Shown here: positions 30,713 to 40,364 of the stretch, piece after piece
How positions within the stretch are numbered: position 1 is the first letter of the stretch
Layout of the letters: each line of letters opens with the position of its first letter
Source of the DNA: Achromobacter xylosoxidans
GTDB lineage: Bacteria > Pseudomonadota > Gammaproteobacteria > Burkholderiales > Burkholderiaceae_B
Assembly: GCF_001457475.1 (NCBI RefSeq)
Contig: NZ_LN831029.1
Location: 6,386,001 to 6,450,000 of the forward strand
DNA: 64,000 nt
Direction of reading: 5' to 3'
Position numbers and translations under genes: made by a program
Notes under the pieces: generated by a model
What the model was told of the DNA's origin: nothing
Database searches by the model: none
The model's input: the letters and a program-made list of their open reading frames with translations, nothing else

Positions 30713-31957
30713 TTAGTGCAGCCGTTCGGGCAGCGTCACCGTCACGCCCGGTTCCGCCGCCGACAAGGGTTGCATGGGCTCGGAGTTGGCGCGGATGCGC
30801 CGCCGCAACACCGCGGTCGGCTCGGCCGGCGCCGCCGCCTGGGTTGACTCGCCGCGCCAGGCTTGCGACATCGACTCCACCACCAGCGGCAGATCGCGCA
30901 GGCGATGGAACTGGCTGCGCAACCAGCGCGCATCGTTGCCGCTGCGCATGGCCTCATCGCGCAACGCCGCGATCATGTCCCCGGTTCCCAGTTCTTCGGC
31001 CACCGGCATCAGCCGCTGGAACAAGGCGCGCAGGTGGTCCATCAGGCGCAGGCGCTGGCCATCCGGCGTCACGTAGCTGCCTTGCAGGCCGAAACGGCAG
31101 GCCTGGAAATGATTGCTGCGGTAGGACAGCCAGGCCTTGTCGCTGGGATCGTCCTCGCGCATCAGCAGCACCGCGAGCGCCTGGGCGAACGCCGCGATCT
31201 GGCAGGCGCGCTCGACGGTCAACGGCGTGTCGCAGACCCGGATTTCCACGGTGCCGAATTCCGGTTTGGGACGGATGTCCCAGTACAGGTCCTTGATGCT
31301 CTCGGCCAGGCCGTAGGCGCGCAGCTGCGCCAGGTGCGCCTCGAACTGGTACCAGTCCTTGACCTCGGCCGGCATGTGGCCAGCCAGCGGGAAACTGTTG
31401 ACCGCGTTCAGGCGTGAGCACGAGAACAGGGTATCCACGCCTTCGCAATAGGGCGACGAGGCGGACAAGGCGATGAAGTGAGGCACATAGGGCGAAAGCC
31501 GGCGCAACAGTTTGATAGCTTCGTCGCCGCTTTTCACGCCCAGGTGGATGTGCTGGCCGAAAACCGTAAATTGACGCGCCAGGTAACCATACATTTCGGC
31601 CAGGTACTGGAAGCGGGGCGTATCCGAAATGGAGCGTTCCTGCCAGCGCATGAAGGGGTGGGCGCCGCCGCCCGCCACCGAAACGCCGACGGCATCGGCC
31701 GCTTCGACCAGGGCATCGCGCATTTCGCGCATTTCGGCCAGCAGGCCCATGGGGTGCTCGTGCACCGAGGAATTCAATTCAATCATGGACCGCGTGATTT
31801 CCGGTTTGACGCGGTCGGCAATGGGATGGTTGGCCATTTGGGCCAGCAGTTCGTCAGAAGCTGCGGTCAGGTCAAAACTGCGGGGGTCGATCAGTTGCAG
31901 CTCGAGTTCGATGCCCAGGGTGTTGGGGGCCGACGAAATGAACGGGATCTGTTCCAT
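30713..31957 (-). CDS. YbdK-type carboxylate-amine ligase / glutamate-cysteine ligase 2
   Basis: A 414-aa ATP-grasp-like GCS2 protein. [11 protein letters not shown] (14-24), [40 protein letters not shown] and [19 protein letters not shown] are family blocks. Start 31957 has AAGGAG and gives [12 protein letters not shown]; the frame upstream to 32110 is less plausible. Members have weak gamma-glutamylcysteine ligase activity; the physiological role is unclear and a second GshA may exist elsewhere. Confidence 0.88.
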   Translation of the reverse strand: MEQIPFISSAPNTLGIELELQLIDPRSFDLTAASDELLAQMANHPIADRVKPEITRSMIELNSSVHEHPMGLLAEMREMRDALVEAADAVGVSVAGGGAHPFMRWQERSISDTPRFQYLAEMYGYLARQFTVFGQHIHLGVKSGDEAIKLLRRLSPYVPHFIALSASSPYCEGVDTLFSCSRLNAVNSFPLAGHMPAEVKDWYQFEAHLAQLRAYGLAESIKDLYWDIRPKPEFGTVEIRVCDTPLTVERACQIAAFAQALAVLLMREDDPSDKAWLSYRSNHFQACRFGLQGSYVTPDGQRLRLMDHLRALFQRLMPVAEELGTGDMIAALRDEAMRSGNDARWLRSQFHRLRDLPLVVESMSQAWRGESTQAAAPAEPTAVLRRRIRANSEPMQPLSAAEPGVTVTLPERLH

Positions 31958-32344
31958 CTCGGACTCCTTCGGATATGTGATGAGGGGATGCGCCGTTCGA
32001 CCTTGAAGCCCGGTAACTTCCCGGGGGGCGCTAGACGGCGGCTTGTGACTGCATAATAGCCGCAGGTTTGTGGCAAAACGAATGTAAATCGTGACATTTG
32101 TGTGCAACATCGCGATGCATTCGGTTTTGCCCTATACGACAAAGTGAGCGAGCACTCACAACGTAGGGATGGCGGGGTTCGCCGGCCTGCGAAGGTCGCA
32201 GGCGCAGGCTGGACGGGGCTTTTCGTTTGGGGTGGGATAACCCTTACAAGGGTTATCCCCAAGCAAATTCGCTCGCTTCGGCCGGGCGTCAGGTCACTCG
32301 CGCCCGACGGCACGCCGCTGCCGGGCCGGATCCGGAATGCGCCG
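31958..32344. other. Intergenic region with long palindrome
   Basis: 387 bases between the ligase start and the trkH stop. No gene is supported. It contains the ligase promoter area and a perfect 12-base palindrome at 32234-32259. Confidence 0.7.
32234..32259. repeat. Perfect 12-bp inverted repeat
   Basis: GGGATAACCCTT and AAGGGTTATCCC are separated by AC only. It lies 86 bases past the trkH stop on the trkH transcript. There is no T run in either direction, so it could be an RNA stabiliser, cruciform or protein site. Confidence 0.6.
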
Positions 32345-33814
32345 CTATTTGCGCCAGAAAATGGGCGTGAACAGCACCAGCACCGTCAGCAATTCCAGGC
32401 GGCCGATCAGCATGGCGAAGGTGCACACCCAGATCTGGAAGTCGGACAGCACGGCGAAATTGCCCATGGGCCCGACCGGGCCCAGGCCGGGACCGGTGTT
32501 GTTGACGCTGGCGAACACGGCCGAGAAGGCCGTGATCGGGTCCAGCCCGGACAACAGCAGCAGGCTGGTGAAAACGGCGATGGACAGGCCGTAGAACAGC
32601 ATGAACGCCAGCACCGACGACATGGTCCGCGCTTCCACCGCGCGGCCATTGATGCGCACCGGGCTGACCGCATGCGGGTGCAACATTGTTACCAACTCAT
32701 TGCGAGCCTGCTTGACCAGCAGGATCGCCCGGATCATCTTGATGCCACCGCCCGTCGACCCGGCCGAGGTGGCAAACCCCGACAGCAGCAGCATCGTAAG
32801 CGGCGCAAACAACGGCCACTGGGCGAAATCGGTGTTGGCGTAGCCGGTGGTGGTGGCCATGGAGATGGTGTTGAACATGCCATAGCGCAGCGCCTGCAGC
32901 GGCTCCTGGTAGACGCCCTTGACGTACAGGAACACCGAGATCACCAGGCCCACGCCCAGCACCACCACCAGGTAGGGAATGGCTTCCGGGCAACGCAGGT
33001 AGGCGCGCGGGCTGCGCTGGCGGAAGGCGTTGAAATGCGTGGCGAAGTTGATGCCGGCGATCAGCATGAACACCATGGCCACCATTTCCACGGCCACGGA
33101 ATCGAAATGGGCGAAGCCGTCATCCCAGGTGGAAAAGCCGCCCAGCCCCATGGTCGTGGCCATGTGGCACCAGGCCTCGAACCAGGACAGGCCGACGGCC
33201 CGGTACGCCAGGAAGCACAGGATCGAAAACGCGAAGTACACCGCGTACAGCGCCTTGGCGGTGCTGGCGATGCGGGGCGTCAGCCGCTCGTCCTTCATGG
33301 GGCCGGGCGTTTCGGCCCGTACCACCTGGTGGCCGCCCACGCCCAGCAGCGGCAGGATGGCCACCGCCAGCACCAGGATCCCCATGCCGCCGATCCAGAT
33401 CAGGGTGGCGCGCCACAGGTTGATCGAGGCGGGCAGCGCATCCAGATTGGTCAGGACGGTGGCGCCAGTGGTCGTCAGCCCCGACATGGCCTCGAAATAC
33501 GCGCCGGTGAACGACAGCGGCAGGCCGGCGCGGTGGAAATAGATCAGCAACGGAATCGCCGCCAGCAGCGGCAGCCCGGCCCAAACCGCCGACACCAGCA
33601 CGAATCCGTCGCGCGCGCGCAGCTCGCTGCGCGAACGCCGGGTCAGTGCCGCGAGCGCCACGCCGATGCCGACGGAAATCAGGAAGCCATGCAGGAAGGC
33701 GTCGCGCGCCGCGTCGCCGCCCACGTAGGCCACGCCCAGCGGGATCAGCATGGTGAGGGCAAACATCACCATGGTCAGGCCGAGGATATGCAGGGTGGCC
33801 AGGACGCGCTTCAT
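32345..33814 (-). CDS. trkH: Trk potassium transporter membrane subunit
   Basis: A 489-aa integral membrane protein with four selectivity-filter-like loops: SGLTTTGATV, TTMGLGGFS, ATTTGYANTD and NNTGPGLG. Length fits TrkH. It works with the TrkA NAD-gating ring to import potassium. It lies 55 bases after trkA on the same strand and closes the rsmB-DUF4390-plrS-plrR-trkA-trkH cluster. Confidence 0.96.
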   Translation of the reverse strand: MKRVLATLHILGLTMVMFALTMLIPLGVAYVGGDAARDAFLHGFLISVGIGVALAALTRRSRSELRARDGFVLVSAVWAGLPLLAAIPLLIYFHRAGLPLSFTGAYFEAMSGLTTTGATVLTNLDALPASINLWRATLIWIGGMGILVLAVAILPLLGVGGHQVVRAETPGPMKDERLTPRIASTAKALYAVYFAFSILCFLAYRAVGLSWFEAWCHMATTMGLGGFSTWDDGFAHFDSVAVEMVAMVFMLIAGINFATHFNAFRQRSPRAYLRCPEAIPYLVVVLGVGLVISVFLYVKGVYQEPLQALRYGMFNTISMATTTGYANTDFAQWPLFAPLTMLLLSGFATSAGSTGGGIKMIRAILLVKQARNELVTMLHPHAVSPVRINGRAVEARTMSSVLAFMLFYGLSIAVFTSLLLLSGLDPITAFSAVFASVNNTGPGLGPVGPMGNFAVLSDFQIWVCTFAMLIGRLELLTVLVLFTPIFWRK

Positions 33815-33869
33815 GCGGGAAGCCCTCCGGCCGCCGCCGGCCCGCCGGGAAGCTGGGCGCGCGGATCCA

Positions 33870-35249
33870 TCAGAAGAACGACGCCGACACTTGGAACAGC
33901 TTTTCCACGCGCGGCATCTGCTTGCGCGAGGGCACGAAGACGATGACGTGGTCGTCGGTCTCGATCACGGTATCGGCGTCGGGCAGGATGATTTCGTCCT
34001 CGCGCACCAGGGCGCCGATGCTGGCGCCCTTGGGCAGGCTGATCTCGCCCACCGGCCGGCCCACCACCTTGGAATTGGAGCGGTCGCCGTGGGCGATCGC
34101 CTCCAGCGCCTCGGCCACGCCCTGGCGCAGGCGGTGCACCGCCGCCACGTCGCCGCGGCGCACGTGGCGCAGCAGTTCGCTCATGGTGGCTTGCGACGGC
34201 GACACGGCGATGTCGATATGGCTGCCCTGCATCAGTTCGCCATAGGCCTGGCGGTTGATCAGCGCGATCACCTTGCGCGCGCCCAGCCGCTTGGCCAGCA
34301 GCGACGACATGATGTTGTCCTCGTCGTCGCTGGTCAGCGCCAGCCAGGTGTCCATGTCCTCGATGTTCTCGCGTTCCAGCAGCGCCTCGTCGGTGCCGCT
34401 GCCATGCAGCACCAGCACGCTGTCGGGCAACTGCGTGGCCAGGTATTCGCAGCGCTTGAGGTCGCGCTCGATGATGCGCACGCTGTAATTCTCTTCGGCC
34501 AGCGCGCGCGCCAGCCGCAGGCCGATATTGCCGCCGCCGGCGATCATCACGCGGCGCACGGCCTTCTCGGCCTCGCGCAGCTGGCGCACGGCGCGGCGGG
34601 CATGGCGCGTGTCCACCACCAGCACCACTTCGTCGCCGGGCGCGATCACGGTGCCGGAGCCGGCCCGCAGCGGCCGGCCGCCGCGCAGCACGTCGATCAC
34701 GCGGGCGGTGACGTCGGGCCAGACCTCGCGCAGCTTGTCGACGGGATGATGCGCCATCGGGCTGCCATGCCCGACGCGGACGGTCACGACGCTGACGCGG
34801 CCCTCGGCGAATTCGACCACCTGCAGCGCCTCGGGAAACTCGATCAGGCTGTGCAGGTAGGTGGTGACGCTGCGCTCGGGGCTGATGATGGCGTCGATGC
34901 AGAAGCCCTCTTCGCTCATCAGTTCGGGATATTCGGCGATTTCGCCCGATCGGATGCGGGCGATGCGGCGTGGGATGTTGAACAACTGGCGGGCGATCTT
35001 GCAAGCCACCATGTTGGCCGCGTCGGAGGCGGCGCAGGCGATCAGCAGGTCGGTATCGGCGGCGCCCGCGCCCTCCAGCACCGATACCTGCGAGCCGTCG
35101 CCGTGGACGACGCGCAGGTCGAAATGTTCTTGCAGGTATTGCAGTTGGGCCGGATCCGAATCGATCACCGTGATGTCGTTCTGCTCGGACACCAGGTTTT
35201 CAGCCACGCTGGTGCCTACGCGACCAGCGCCGATGATCAGGATCTTCAT
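33870..35249 (-). CDS. trkA: Trk system potassium transporter regulatory subunit
   Basis: A 459-aa cytoplasmic protein with two TrkA-N/TrkA-C units: Rossmann motifs IIGAGRVG (5-12) and MIAGGGNIGLR (about 235-245), each followed by a Lys/Arg-rich C domain. It binds NAD(H)/ATP and gates TrkH. The ATG overlaps the stop of plrR (ATGA), so K+ uptake and the two-component system are translationally linked. Confidence 0.97.
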   Translation of the reverse strand: MKILIIGAGRVGTSVAENLVSEQNDITVIDSDPAQLQYLQEHFDLRVVHGDGSQVSVLEGAGAADTDLLIACAASDAANMVACKIARQLFNIPRRIARIRSGEIAEYPELMSEEGFCIDAIISPERSVTTYLHSLIEFPEALQVVEFAEGRVSVVTVRVGHGSPMAHHPVDKLREVWPDVTARVIDVLRGGRPLRAGSGTVIAPGDEVVLVVDTRHARRAVRQLREAEKAVRRVMIAGGGNIGLRLARALAEENYSVRIIERDLKRCEYLATQLPDSVLVLHGSGTDEALLERENIEDMDTWLALTSDDEDNIMSSLLAKRLGARKVIALINRQAYGELMQGSHIDIAVSPSQATMSELLRHVRRGDVAAVHRLRQGVAEALEAIAHGDRSNSKVVGRPVGEISLPKGASIGALVREDEIILPDADTVIETDDHVIVFVPSRKQMPRVEKLFQVSASFF

Positions 35250-35935
35250 GCGCCCCGTTTGCGCGCCGATTCAATGCCCAATTGCTTGAGCTTGCGATAC
35301 AGGTGGGTGCGCTCGAGGCCGGTGCGTTCGGAAACGCGCGTCATGCTGTGGCTTTCGCGGACCAGGTGGTATTCGAAGTAGATACGCTCGAATTCATCGC
35401 GCGCCTCGCGCAGCGGTTGGTCCAGCGAGATGCTGCCCAGCTGGCCGTTGGCGGTGACCGGAACCTCGTTGGCGGGGGCAGCCGACAACGCCGGCGGATC
35501 GAGTTCGTCTTCGAGGGCCACGGTGGCGCTGGCCGTCGCCGGCGCCGCCACGGGCGCCGGATGCGGTACCCGGCCGCGGGCCAGGCCGGCCGCCACGGTC
35601 TTGAGCAGGCGTTGCAGCGTGATGGGCTTTTCAAGGAAGTCCATGGCGCCGATGCGCGTGGCCTCGACCGCCGTGTCGATGGTGGCGTGGCCGCTCATCA
35701 TGATGACCGGCATGTCCAGCAGGCCTTGCGAGCCCCATTCCTTGAGCAGGCTGACGCCATCGGTGTCCGGCATCCAGATGTCCAGCAGCACCAGATCGGG
35801 ACGCATGCGAAGGCGCGCGGCGCGCGCTTGCGCCGCGTTTTCGGCCAGTTCGACCGTATGCCCTTCGTCGTAAAGGATTTCCGACAAAAGCTCGCGAATA
35901 CCGACTTCGTCGTCAACCACCAGAATTCTGGCCAT
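35246..35935 (-). CDS. plrR: NtrX-family response regulator PlrR, lacking the AAA+ domain
   Basis: A 229-aa regulator. Receiver domain residues 1-118 with acidic pair D8/D9, phospho-acceptor D52 (LLDIWMP) and K103 (FLEKPI) intact. A Pro/Ala linker replaces the sigma-54 AAA+ domain found in classical NtrX; the C-terminus (about 185-225) has a Fis-type HTH (MTRVSERTGLERTHLYRKLKQL). This short form is what I know from Bordetella PlrR. It therefore cannot activate sigma-54 promoters and probably acts as a classical regulator. Its start is 12 bases past the kinase stop. Confidence 0.93.
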   Translation of the reverse strand: MARILVVDDEVGIRELLSEILYDEGHTVELAENAAQARAARLRMRPDLVLLDIWMPDTDGVSLLKEWGSQGLLDMPVIMMSGHATIDTAVEATRIGAMDFLEKPITLQRLLKTVAAGLARGRVPHPAPVAAPATASATVALEDELDPPALSAAPANEVPVTANGQLGSISLDQPLREARDEFERIYFEYHLVRESHSMTRVSERTGLERTHLYRKLKQLGIESARKRGA

Positions 35936-35946
35936 AAAGCATCCAC

Positions 35947-38268
35947 CTATTGCGTAGCCGCATTATCCTTTTCTTGCGCGGTCGCGTCCATAGTATCGGC
36001 CCCGGGCGCAAGCCGGGTCAACAAGATGGAGATCCGCGCGCCGCCTTCCTTGCGATTGGCAAGGTCGATCCGACCGCCATGCTCTTCCACGATCTTGCGT
36101 ACGATTGCCAATCCTAACCCAGTCCCGTGGGACTTGGTGGTTACGTAGGGCTCGAAGGCGCGCTGCATGACCTGCGGCGGGAAGCCCGGGCCGGTGTCGG
36201 CGACCGTGAAACGCAGGGCCTGCTGGTCGGCGCGGTCGGGCTGCTCGCTGCGCATCAGCTGGGTGGTGACGCTGACCCGGCCCTCGCCGCCCTTCTCGGC
36301 GATGGCGTCGCGGGCGTTGGACAGCAGGTTGTGGATCACCTGGCGCAGCTGGGTCGGATCGCCCTCGATGGCCGGCAGGTCGGCGCCCAGGCTGACGTCC
36401 AGGTTCAGCGCCTTGCCCGACGCCGAACGCACCGAGGGGGCGCCGTCGGGCTCCCAGCCGTACAAGGACAGCACGTCCGCCACCAGGGCGTTGAAATCGA
36501 TGCGCTGCATCACCGCCGGCGGCGTGCGGGCGTATTCGCGGAAATCGTCCACCATCTGCTTGAGCGACGCCACCTGGTTGACGATGGTGTTGGTGGACCG
36601 CTCGACGATCTGGGCCTCGGCCGGTTGCAGCTTGCCCTCCAGCTTCATCGCCAGGCGCTCGGCGGAGAGCTGGATCGGCGTCAGCGGATTCTTGATTTCG
36701 TGGGCCAGGCGGCGCGCCACCTCGCCCCAGGCCACCGTGCGGTTGGCCGAAATGACCTCGGTGATGTCGTCGAACACCACCAGGTAGCCGTTGCCACGGC
36801 CATCGACCCGCAGGTGAGTGCCGCGCGCCAGCAGCGTCAGCGCCTGCGGCCCGTTGGGCGTGTCGCCCTGCTTGGGAGCGATCTCGAACTGCTGCTGCCA
36901 GTGCTGGCGTTCCGAACCCACCGCCGCGTGGGTGGAAAACGCCTGCCGCACGACATTCGCGAATTCGAGCATGCCGTCCACGGTTTCCAGCGGCCGCCCG
37001 ATCACCGAGCGCAGGTCGGCCTGCAGGATGGTCTGGGCGCCCTGGTTGACGGTGGTGACGCGGAAGGACTCGTCGAACACCAGCACCCCGGAAGACAGGT
37101 TCGACAGCACGCTTTCCAGGTAGACGTTGGAGCGCTCGAGCTGCTGGCGGTTGCTTTCGACCATGCGGCGGGCCTCGTCGAGCTGACGCGTCATGGCGTT
37201 GAACGAACGGGTGAGCTGGCCGACCTCGTCGCGTTCGGGCGGCTCCGGCAGCGGCCGGTAATCGCCCACGCCCACGGCCTGGGTGCCGCCGGCCAGGCTG
37301 AGCAGCGGCCGCACCAGCCGCTTGGACAGCGACAGCGCCACGGCGATGGCGCCGAATGCGGCCAGCAGCAGCGCCAGGGTGAGCGTGATGCCATAGAGCT
37401 TGCGCAGGCCCAGCCGCGACAGGGCCAATTCCTGGTAGTCGCGAAAGCCCTGCTGCACCAGGTTGGCGTTGTGCGCGATCTGCTCGGGCACCGGCTGCAG
37501 CAGCTGCAGCCAGCGCGGCTCGGAGGCGGCGCCCAGCAGGTTGTCGTAGCGGTCGGGCCCGGTCAGCGGGATCACCACGCGCAGATGCAGGCCGCCGTCC
37601 ACGCCCGGCTTGACCGGATCGTCGGCCTCGGCGGCCGAGTAACCCCGCGACAGGCGCAACTGGTTCATGACGGTGGGCGGCGGCATGGCCGGCAGCAGTT
37701 GGCCATACTGGCTGGTGGAGAATGCCACCATGCGGCCGCTGCCGGTGAAGACCATGGCTTCCTGCACGCCGTTGGCTTCGCGCAGGCGGGTCAGGGCCAG
37801 CGTCACGCCGGTGTCGGAATTGCGGTTCAGTTCCGCGGCCATGGAGCGCGCCCGCGCGTCCAGGTCGGCCAGCAGCGAGTCGAGCGCGGCGCGGCCGAGG
37901 TTCAGGCCGGCCTCGAGCGCGCTATCGACCCGCACGTTGAACCACGACTCGATCGAGCGCGACATGAACTGCACCGAGACCGTGTAGATCAGCGCGCCGG
38001 GCACCACGCCGATCAGGGCAAAGGCCAGCGAAAACCGCGCGGTAAGCCGGGCGCCGAACTGCCGGCGGCGGATCTGCCGCGCCAGCCGCACCGTCAGCGC
38101 CACCACCCAGACGAACAGCGCCAGGGCGAAAATGCCGTTCAGAATCAACAGCGTGTCGTAATAGCGGGCAAAGCGCGAGGCATTGCCGGTGGACCACGCC
38201 AGCAGGCCCAGCAACGCCAGGCCGCTCACGGCGCCGACCATCAAGGCCAGCCGAAGCAGCAGCCTCAT
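35947..38268 (-). CDS. plrS: NtrY-family sensor kinase PlrS
   Basis: A 773-aa histidine kinase. Membrane segments lie near 5-28, 41-62, 82-100 and 292-312; a HAMP domain spans about 313-370; a PAS domain 380-510; HisKA with LAHEIKNPLTP and His523; then HATPase with N box and GTGLGLAIV. The periplasmic part (about 105-290) may sense redox or oxygen-related signals. In Bordetella PlrS is needed in the lower respiratory tract and affects BvgAS, as I recall. Start overlaps the DUF4390 stop (ATGA), and the stop lies 11 bases before plrR. Confidence 0.93.
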   Translation of the reverse strand: MRLLLRLALMVGAVSGLALLGLLAWSTGNASRFARYYDTLLILNGIFALALFVWVVALTVRLARQIRRRQFGARLTARFSLAFALIGVVPGALIYTVSVQFMSRSIESWFNVRVDSALEAGLNLGRAALDSLLADLDARARSMAAELNRNSDTGVTLALTRLREANGVQEAMVFTGSGRMVAFSTSQYGQLLPAMPPPTVMNQLRLSRGYSAAEADDPVKPGVDGGLHLRVVIPLTGPDRYDNLLGAASEPRWLQLLQPVPEQIAHNANLVQQGFRDYQELALSRLGLRKLYGITLTLALLLAAFGAIAVALSLSKRLVRPLLSLAGGTQAVGVGDYRPLPEPPERDEVGQLTRSFNAMTRQLDEARRMVESNRQQLERSNVYLESVLSNLSSGVLVFDESFRVTTVNQGAQTILQADLRSVIGRPLETVDGMLEFANVVRQAFSTHAAVGSERQHWQQQFEIAPKQGDTPNGPQALTLLARGTHLRVDGRGNGYLVVFDDITEVISANRTVAWGEVARRLAHEIKNPLTPIQLSAERLAMKLEGKLQPAEAQIVERSTNTIVNQVASLKQMVDDFREYARTPPAVMQRIDFNALVADVLSLYGWEPDGAPSVRSASGKALNLDVSLGADLPAIEGDPTQLRQVIHNLLSNARDAIAEKGGEGRVSVTTQLMRSEQPDRADQQALRFTVADTGPGFPPQVMQRAFEPYVTTKSHGTGLGLAIVRKIVEEHGGRIDLANRKEGGARISILLTRLAPGADTMDATAQEKDNAATQ

Positions 38269-38855
38269 GAGGGGTCTTTCTCCTTGTCACCCAGCGTGAA
38301 CGAAAAATCGGTCCACGGCGTCGCCTGGATCCAGGAACTGCTGTTCAGGGCATTGACCTGGAAGGGCCGCGGCAGCAGCGACGTGTCCAGCCGCAACCGC
38401 AGCTGGCCGCCATAGACCACGCCTTCGTCGAACTCGTCGGCGTCGGCCACCTGCCAGTTGCGGACGTGGCGGATGACGCTCATGGCATCGTCCAGCGATG
38501 CCACGGGGAAGGAAAGCTCGCCCACCCCGGCGCGCCACTGGCGCGTCAGCGCGTTGTAGATCACGCGCCAGGTGCGCGAAGTATCCACCAGGGATTTGTC
38601 GAACCACCACCAGCGCTCGCGCGTGATGGTCAGGTCGGCGGTGAAATACAGGGGCACGCCGCGCTGGGCGGCGTCTCGCAATTGCGGGTTCAGTTCGAAT
38701 TCGATGTCGGCATCGATTTCAAGTTTGTCGCCACGCACCACCGGTTCGACCCGCGCCACTTTCGGCTCGGATCCATGCGCCTGGCCGGCCGGCACCAATG
38801 ACAGCGCGGCAGATGCGAACAACAACCCGAGAAATAAGCGTGAAATGATGGACAT
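38265..38855 (-). CDS. DUF4390 exported protein
   Basis: A 196-aa protein with a signal peptide (about 1-28, ending AHG) and a beta-rich body (VDADIEFELNPQL-like segments, residues 45-180, with TITRERWWWFDKSLV). DUF4390 proteins sit between rsmB and NtrY-type kinases in betaproteobacteria and have no known function. The ATGA overlap with plrS suggests it partners with the kinase sensor domain in the periplasm; that is inference. Confidence 0.85.
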   Translation of the reverse strand: MSIISRLFLGLLFASAALSLVPAGQAHGSEPKVARVEPVVRGDKLEIDADIEFELNPQLRDAAQRGVPLYFTADLTITRERWWWFDKSLVDTSRTWRVIYNALTRQWRAGVGELSFPVASLDDAMSVIRHVRNWQVADADEFDEGVVYGGQLRLRLDTSLLPRPFQVNALNSSSWIQATPWTDFSFTLGDKEKDPS

Positions 38856-38896
38856 ACGACACCAGAACCCCCGTCATGCCCCCTATTCTTGGCGAT

Positions 38897-40234
38897 TCAC
38901 GACTGCTTGGCAAACAAGGCGTAGAAAAACCCATCGTGCTGCGCCGCGGGTGTTGCGTCGACAGCAACTGGCAGCAATTGCCCCGGCGCCTCCAGGCGCC
39001 GGGCATCGGGATGGCGCTGCAGGAATTCCAGCGCCTGGCGCGTGCCTTCGATCGGGAATACCGAGCAGGTCACGTACAGCAGCCGGCCGCCAGGCGCCAC
39101 GGTCTGCCAGAGCGCGTCCAGGATGCGGGTCTGCAGCGTGGCGGTGCGGCGCAGGTCGTTTTCGCGACGCAGCCAGCGGATGTCGGGGTGGCGCCGCACG
39201 ATGCCCGATGCGGTGCAGGGCACGTCCGCCAGCACCGCATCGAACGGCCGGCCGTCCCACCAGGCGTCCAGATCGGCGGCGTCGGCCGCCTGCAACCGCG
39301 CCCGCTCGCCGGCTAGGCCCAGCCGGTCCAGGTTCTGGCCGACCCGCGCCAAGCGCCCGGCATCGGCGTCCAGCGCCAGCAGGTCGATGTCCGCCAGCTC
39401 CAGCAGGTGCGCCGTCTTGCCGCCGGGCGCCGCGCAGGCGTCCAGCACGCGCATGCCGTCGACCGGCGCCAGCAGCTCGGCCGCCAGCTGGGCGCCGGCG
39501 TCCTGCACCGACCACCAGCCCTCGGCGAAGCCGGGCAGTTGCGCCACGGGCCGGGGCGTGGCCAGCACCAGGCCCGCCACGCCGACGGGCTCGGCCGCCA
39601 GGCCGGCGTCCCGGAACGCGGCCAGCACCTGCTCGCGGCTGGCGCGGCGGCGGTTGACGCGCAGGGTCAGCGGCGCCGGCAGGTTGGCGGCACGCAGGAT
39701 GTCCTGCCATTGCTGGGGATAGGCCACGCGCAGTTGCTTGACCCACCAGCCCGGATGGTTCCATTCGGCCTCGGGGCTGTCGGCCACCGCGGCCGCCAGC
39801 GCCTCGCGTTCCCGCAGGAAGCGGCGCAGGCAGCCATTGAGCAGGCCCTTGAACGAGGCCAGGCTGCGGTTCCTGGAGGCGGCCGTGACGGCCTGGTCCA
39901 CGACGGTGTGCGGCGCGTACACGGGCATGCCCGGCAGCGCGGCCGCGGCCTCTCCCTCGGCCCGCAGCAGGGTCAGGGAGACCAGCAGCAGCGACTCGAA
40001 CAACACGTTGGGATAGCGCTGCACCAACTCGCGGCCGACCGCGTCGGCCCAGCCCAGATAGCGCATGGCGTGGAACGACACCGCCTGCACGGCCGGTCGC
40101 AGCGGTCCGTCGACGTCGGCCAGCGCCTCGGTCAGCGACCGCCCGTCCAGGACTTGCTCCACGACGCCCGCGCTGGCAAGCAGGACGGTGGACAGCGGGG
40201 GGGCCAGATGAGGGGGGGCGGAACGCGTGGACAT
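38897..40234 (-). CDS. rsmB: 16S rRNA m5C967 methyltransferase
   Basis: A 445-aa Fmu/Sun enzyme: NusB-like N-terminal domain (1-150) and a SAM domain with ACAAPGGKT (266-274), catalytic Cys390 in VTCSVFPIEG and releasing Cys340 in DVPCTASG. It methylates C967 of 16S rRNA. It heads the cluster leading to trkH. In many proteobacteria it directly follows fmt; here a 6 kb block separates them. The reading frame upstream of ATG 40232-40234 is not family-like. Confidence 0.97.
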   Translation of the reverse strand: MSTRSAPPHLAPPLSTVLLASAGVVEQVLDGRSLTEALADVDGPLRPAVQAVSFHAMRYLGWADAVGRELVQRYPNVLFESLLLVSLTLLRAEGEAAAALPGMPVYAPHTVVDQAVTAASRNRSLASFKGLLNGCLRRFLREREALAAAVADSPEAEWNHPGWWVKQLRVAYPQQWQDILRAANLPAPLTLRVNRRRASREQVLAAFRDAGLAAEPVGVAGLVLATPRPVAQLPGFAEGWWSVQDAGAQLAAELLAPVDGMRVLDACAAPGGKTAHLLELADIDLLALDADAGRLARVGQNLDRLGLAGERARLQAADAADLDAWWDGRPFDAVLADVPCTASGIVRRHPDIRWLRRENDLRRTATLQTRILDALWQTVAPGGRLLYVTCSVFPIEGTRQALEFLQRHPDARRLEAPGQLLPVAVDATPAAQHDGFFYALFAKQS

Positions 40235-40364
40235 GGCAGGAAATCAAAGGACAAGACCGCTATGGTAGCCCGGCGCGGCCTTTCCTCGCCGCGACGGCCG
40301 GCCCCGGAGCGCTGGACGAACCCGGCCGGGCGCGTCACACTGGCCGCTTGCCTCGGAGCCCGCC

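Noticed and set aside
36127..38415. Rightward 762-aa frame over plrS
   Set aside because: Antisense shadow of the kinase; Gln/His/Arg-rich without domains.
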